Source: Clostridium intestinale DSM 6191
Lineage (GTDB): Bacteria > Bacillota > Clostridia > Clostridiales > Clostridiaceae
Length of the DNA: 64,000 bases
Assembly (NCBI RefSeq): GCF_900130055.1
Contig: NZ_FQXU01000003.1
Location: 585,627 to 649,626 of the forward strand
Direction of reading: 5' to 3'
In this document: positions 63,272 to 64,000 of the stretch, one piece after another
Position numbering within the stretch: the stretch's first letter is position 1
How the letters are laid out: every line of letters begins with the position of its first letter
Program-made: the position numbers and the translations under genes
Notes under the pieces: model-generated
The model's database searches: none
Told to the model about the DNA's origin: nothing
What the model saw: only the letters and a program-made list of their open reading frames with translations

Positions 63272-64000
63272 TTATTGACTTTCTTTTACTACTCTTGCCG
63301 TATGTACTATAAGATATAACTTCTCTTCTTTTGTAAGCTGGCTATTAAATTTTTGTTTTATAAATCCTTCTATTTTCTTTGTACACTCATAAGACTTTGG
63401 ATATTTTAATCTAATAATTTCAAATAATTCATTATCATCATCTTCATAGTATTTACCATTAACCATTCTTTGTGCAAAAAATTTTAAATGAGTAATAAAT
63501 CTATAATAATTAATAGACTCCTCATCAAAGTCAATATTAAAATGATATTTTACAATTTTTAACACTTCGTTTATTAAGTTTATAATATCTACTATTTGTG
63601 GCATGTCTTGATTTAACTCACCATTTAAAATATGCATAGCTATAGAAGCAGCTTCATCTTCTGGTAAGCTTATATCTGTTTTGTCTTTTATTATTTTTAA
63701 TGCCTTAATTCCAATATCAAACTCCGGTTTATGAAGTCTCTTTATATCCCAAAGCATAACATTTTTCATCTCTAAATTATTATTATATCTGTTTATAGAA
63801 AAGCTTATATGATCAGTTAGTGTTAAATATATATTTTCATTTAGTTTCGTATTTAACATTTCTTCAGCATATTTTATAACCTCTTCAGAAATCTCTAAAT
63901 ATTCTGCTGGAATGTCATTAACTAAAGTAATTAATTTATCATTGATGCTTTTGTTTTTTAAAACAAATATCTTGTCTATTTTCTCTTCATCAATCTCATC
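63272..64000 (-). CDS. licT: LicT/BglG family antiterminator, 5' end beyond the window
   Basis: The C-terminal 242 residues of a PTS-regulated antiterminator. PRD1 (about to residue 115 of the visible part) includes IPAEYLEISEEVIKYAEEM and TDHISFSINRY, with regulatory histidines in DHISF and LHKPEF. PRD2 includes RFITHLKFFAQRM and LYLIVHTARVV. The RNA-binding CAT domain (about 55 residues) lies to the right of the window; the frame is open to base 64000, so the internal ATG at 63859 is not the start. When the sugar is present the EIIB domain stops phosphorylating PRD1 and the protein binds the RAT upstream of bglP. Confidence 0.92.
   Translation of the reverse strand, partial: DEIDEEKIDKIFVLKNKSINDKLITLVNDIPAEYLEISEEVIKYAEEMLNTKLNENIYLTLTDHISFSINRYNNNLEMKNVMLWDIKRLHKPEFDIGIKALKIIKDKTDISLPEDEAASIAMHILNGELNQDMPQIVDIINLINEVLKIVKYHFNIDFDEESINYYRFITHLKFFAQRMVNGKYYEDDDNELFEIIRLKYPKSYECTKKIEGFIKQKFNSQLTKEEKLYLIVHTARVVKESQ

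Noticed and set aside
63274-63859. LicT starting at the internal ATG at 63859
   Set aside because: The upstream frame encodes conserved PRD1 sequence to the window edge, so the gene continues beyond 64000.

Overview
The window is about 64 kb of very AT-rich, gene-dense DNA. Strong GGAGG-type ribosome sites, frequent TTG and GTG starts, perfect intrinsic terminators and the gene families all point to a Clostridium sensu stricto chromosome. No rRNA, tRNA, CRISPR array or prophage was found. Genes are mostly single or in small operons, and most are on the minus strand. Product names rest on motifs read by eye; nothing was searched against a database.

Layout. 0-9.7 kb is regulatory: a WYL regulator cut by the edge, an ECF sigma/anti-sigma pair, a TetR gene divergent from an ABC exporter, a chemoreceptor, an Nfu-type protein, a MarR gene and a large MerR/TipAS regulator. 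9.8-21 kb holds two GH1 6-phospho-beta-glucosidases, a short Dxs-type enzyme behind a MerR-type promoter, an alpha/beta hydrolase, an exonuclease-BRCT protein, a PadR/DUF2812 pair, a CPA-type antiporter under a fluoride riboswitch, and a probably inactive IS1595-like transposase. 21-33 kb has an ABC-F ribosome-protection gene with a long multi-hairpin leader, cell-wall enzymes, a BBE-type flavoprotein, a glycosyltransferase-methyltransferase fusion, a cyclophilin lipoprotein, a four-part CoA-disulfide reductase and a transglutaminase-like protein.

33-48.6 kb is mainly envelope-stress and export: a CprABC/CprRK-like ABC plus two-component operon, a PadR/HAAS pair with a G8 tract, an AI-2E family protein, a two-component system divergent from a MacB-like exporter whose leader contains a multi-hairpin element, and a TetR-flavodoxin operon. 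48.8-54 kb has two paralogous membrane histidine kinases without regulators, a XylF-like protein without a signal peptide, and a CwlD-like amidase that seems to start at ATT. 54-64 kb has phosphoesterases, an RpiR regulator, a HAD phosphatase, an Ldh-type dehydrogenase, and a LicT - PTS EIIBCA - 6-phospho-beta-glucosidase operon cut by the right edge.

The parts worth most attention are RNA- or operator-based: the fluoride riboswitch whose terminator shares the pseudoknot strand, the ABC-F leader, the LicT target that overlaps a hairpin hiding a Shine-Dalgarno site rather than a terminator, the hairpin array before the MacB-like gene, and a shared operator near the chemoreceptor, Nfu and MarR genes.
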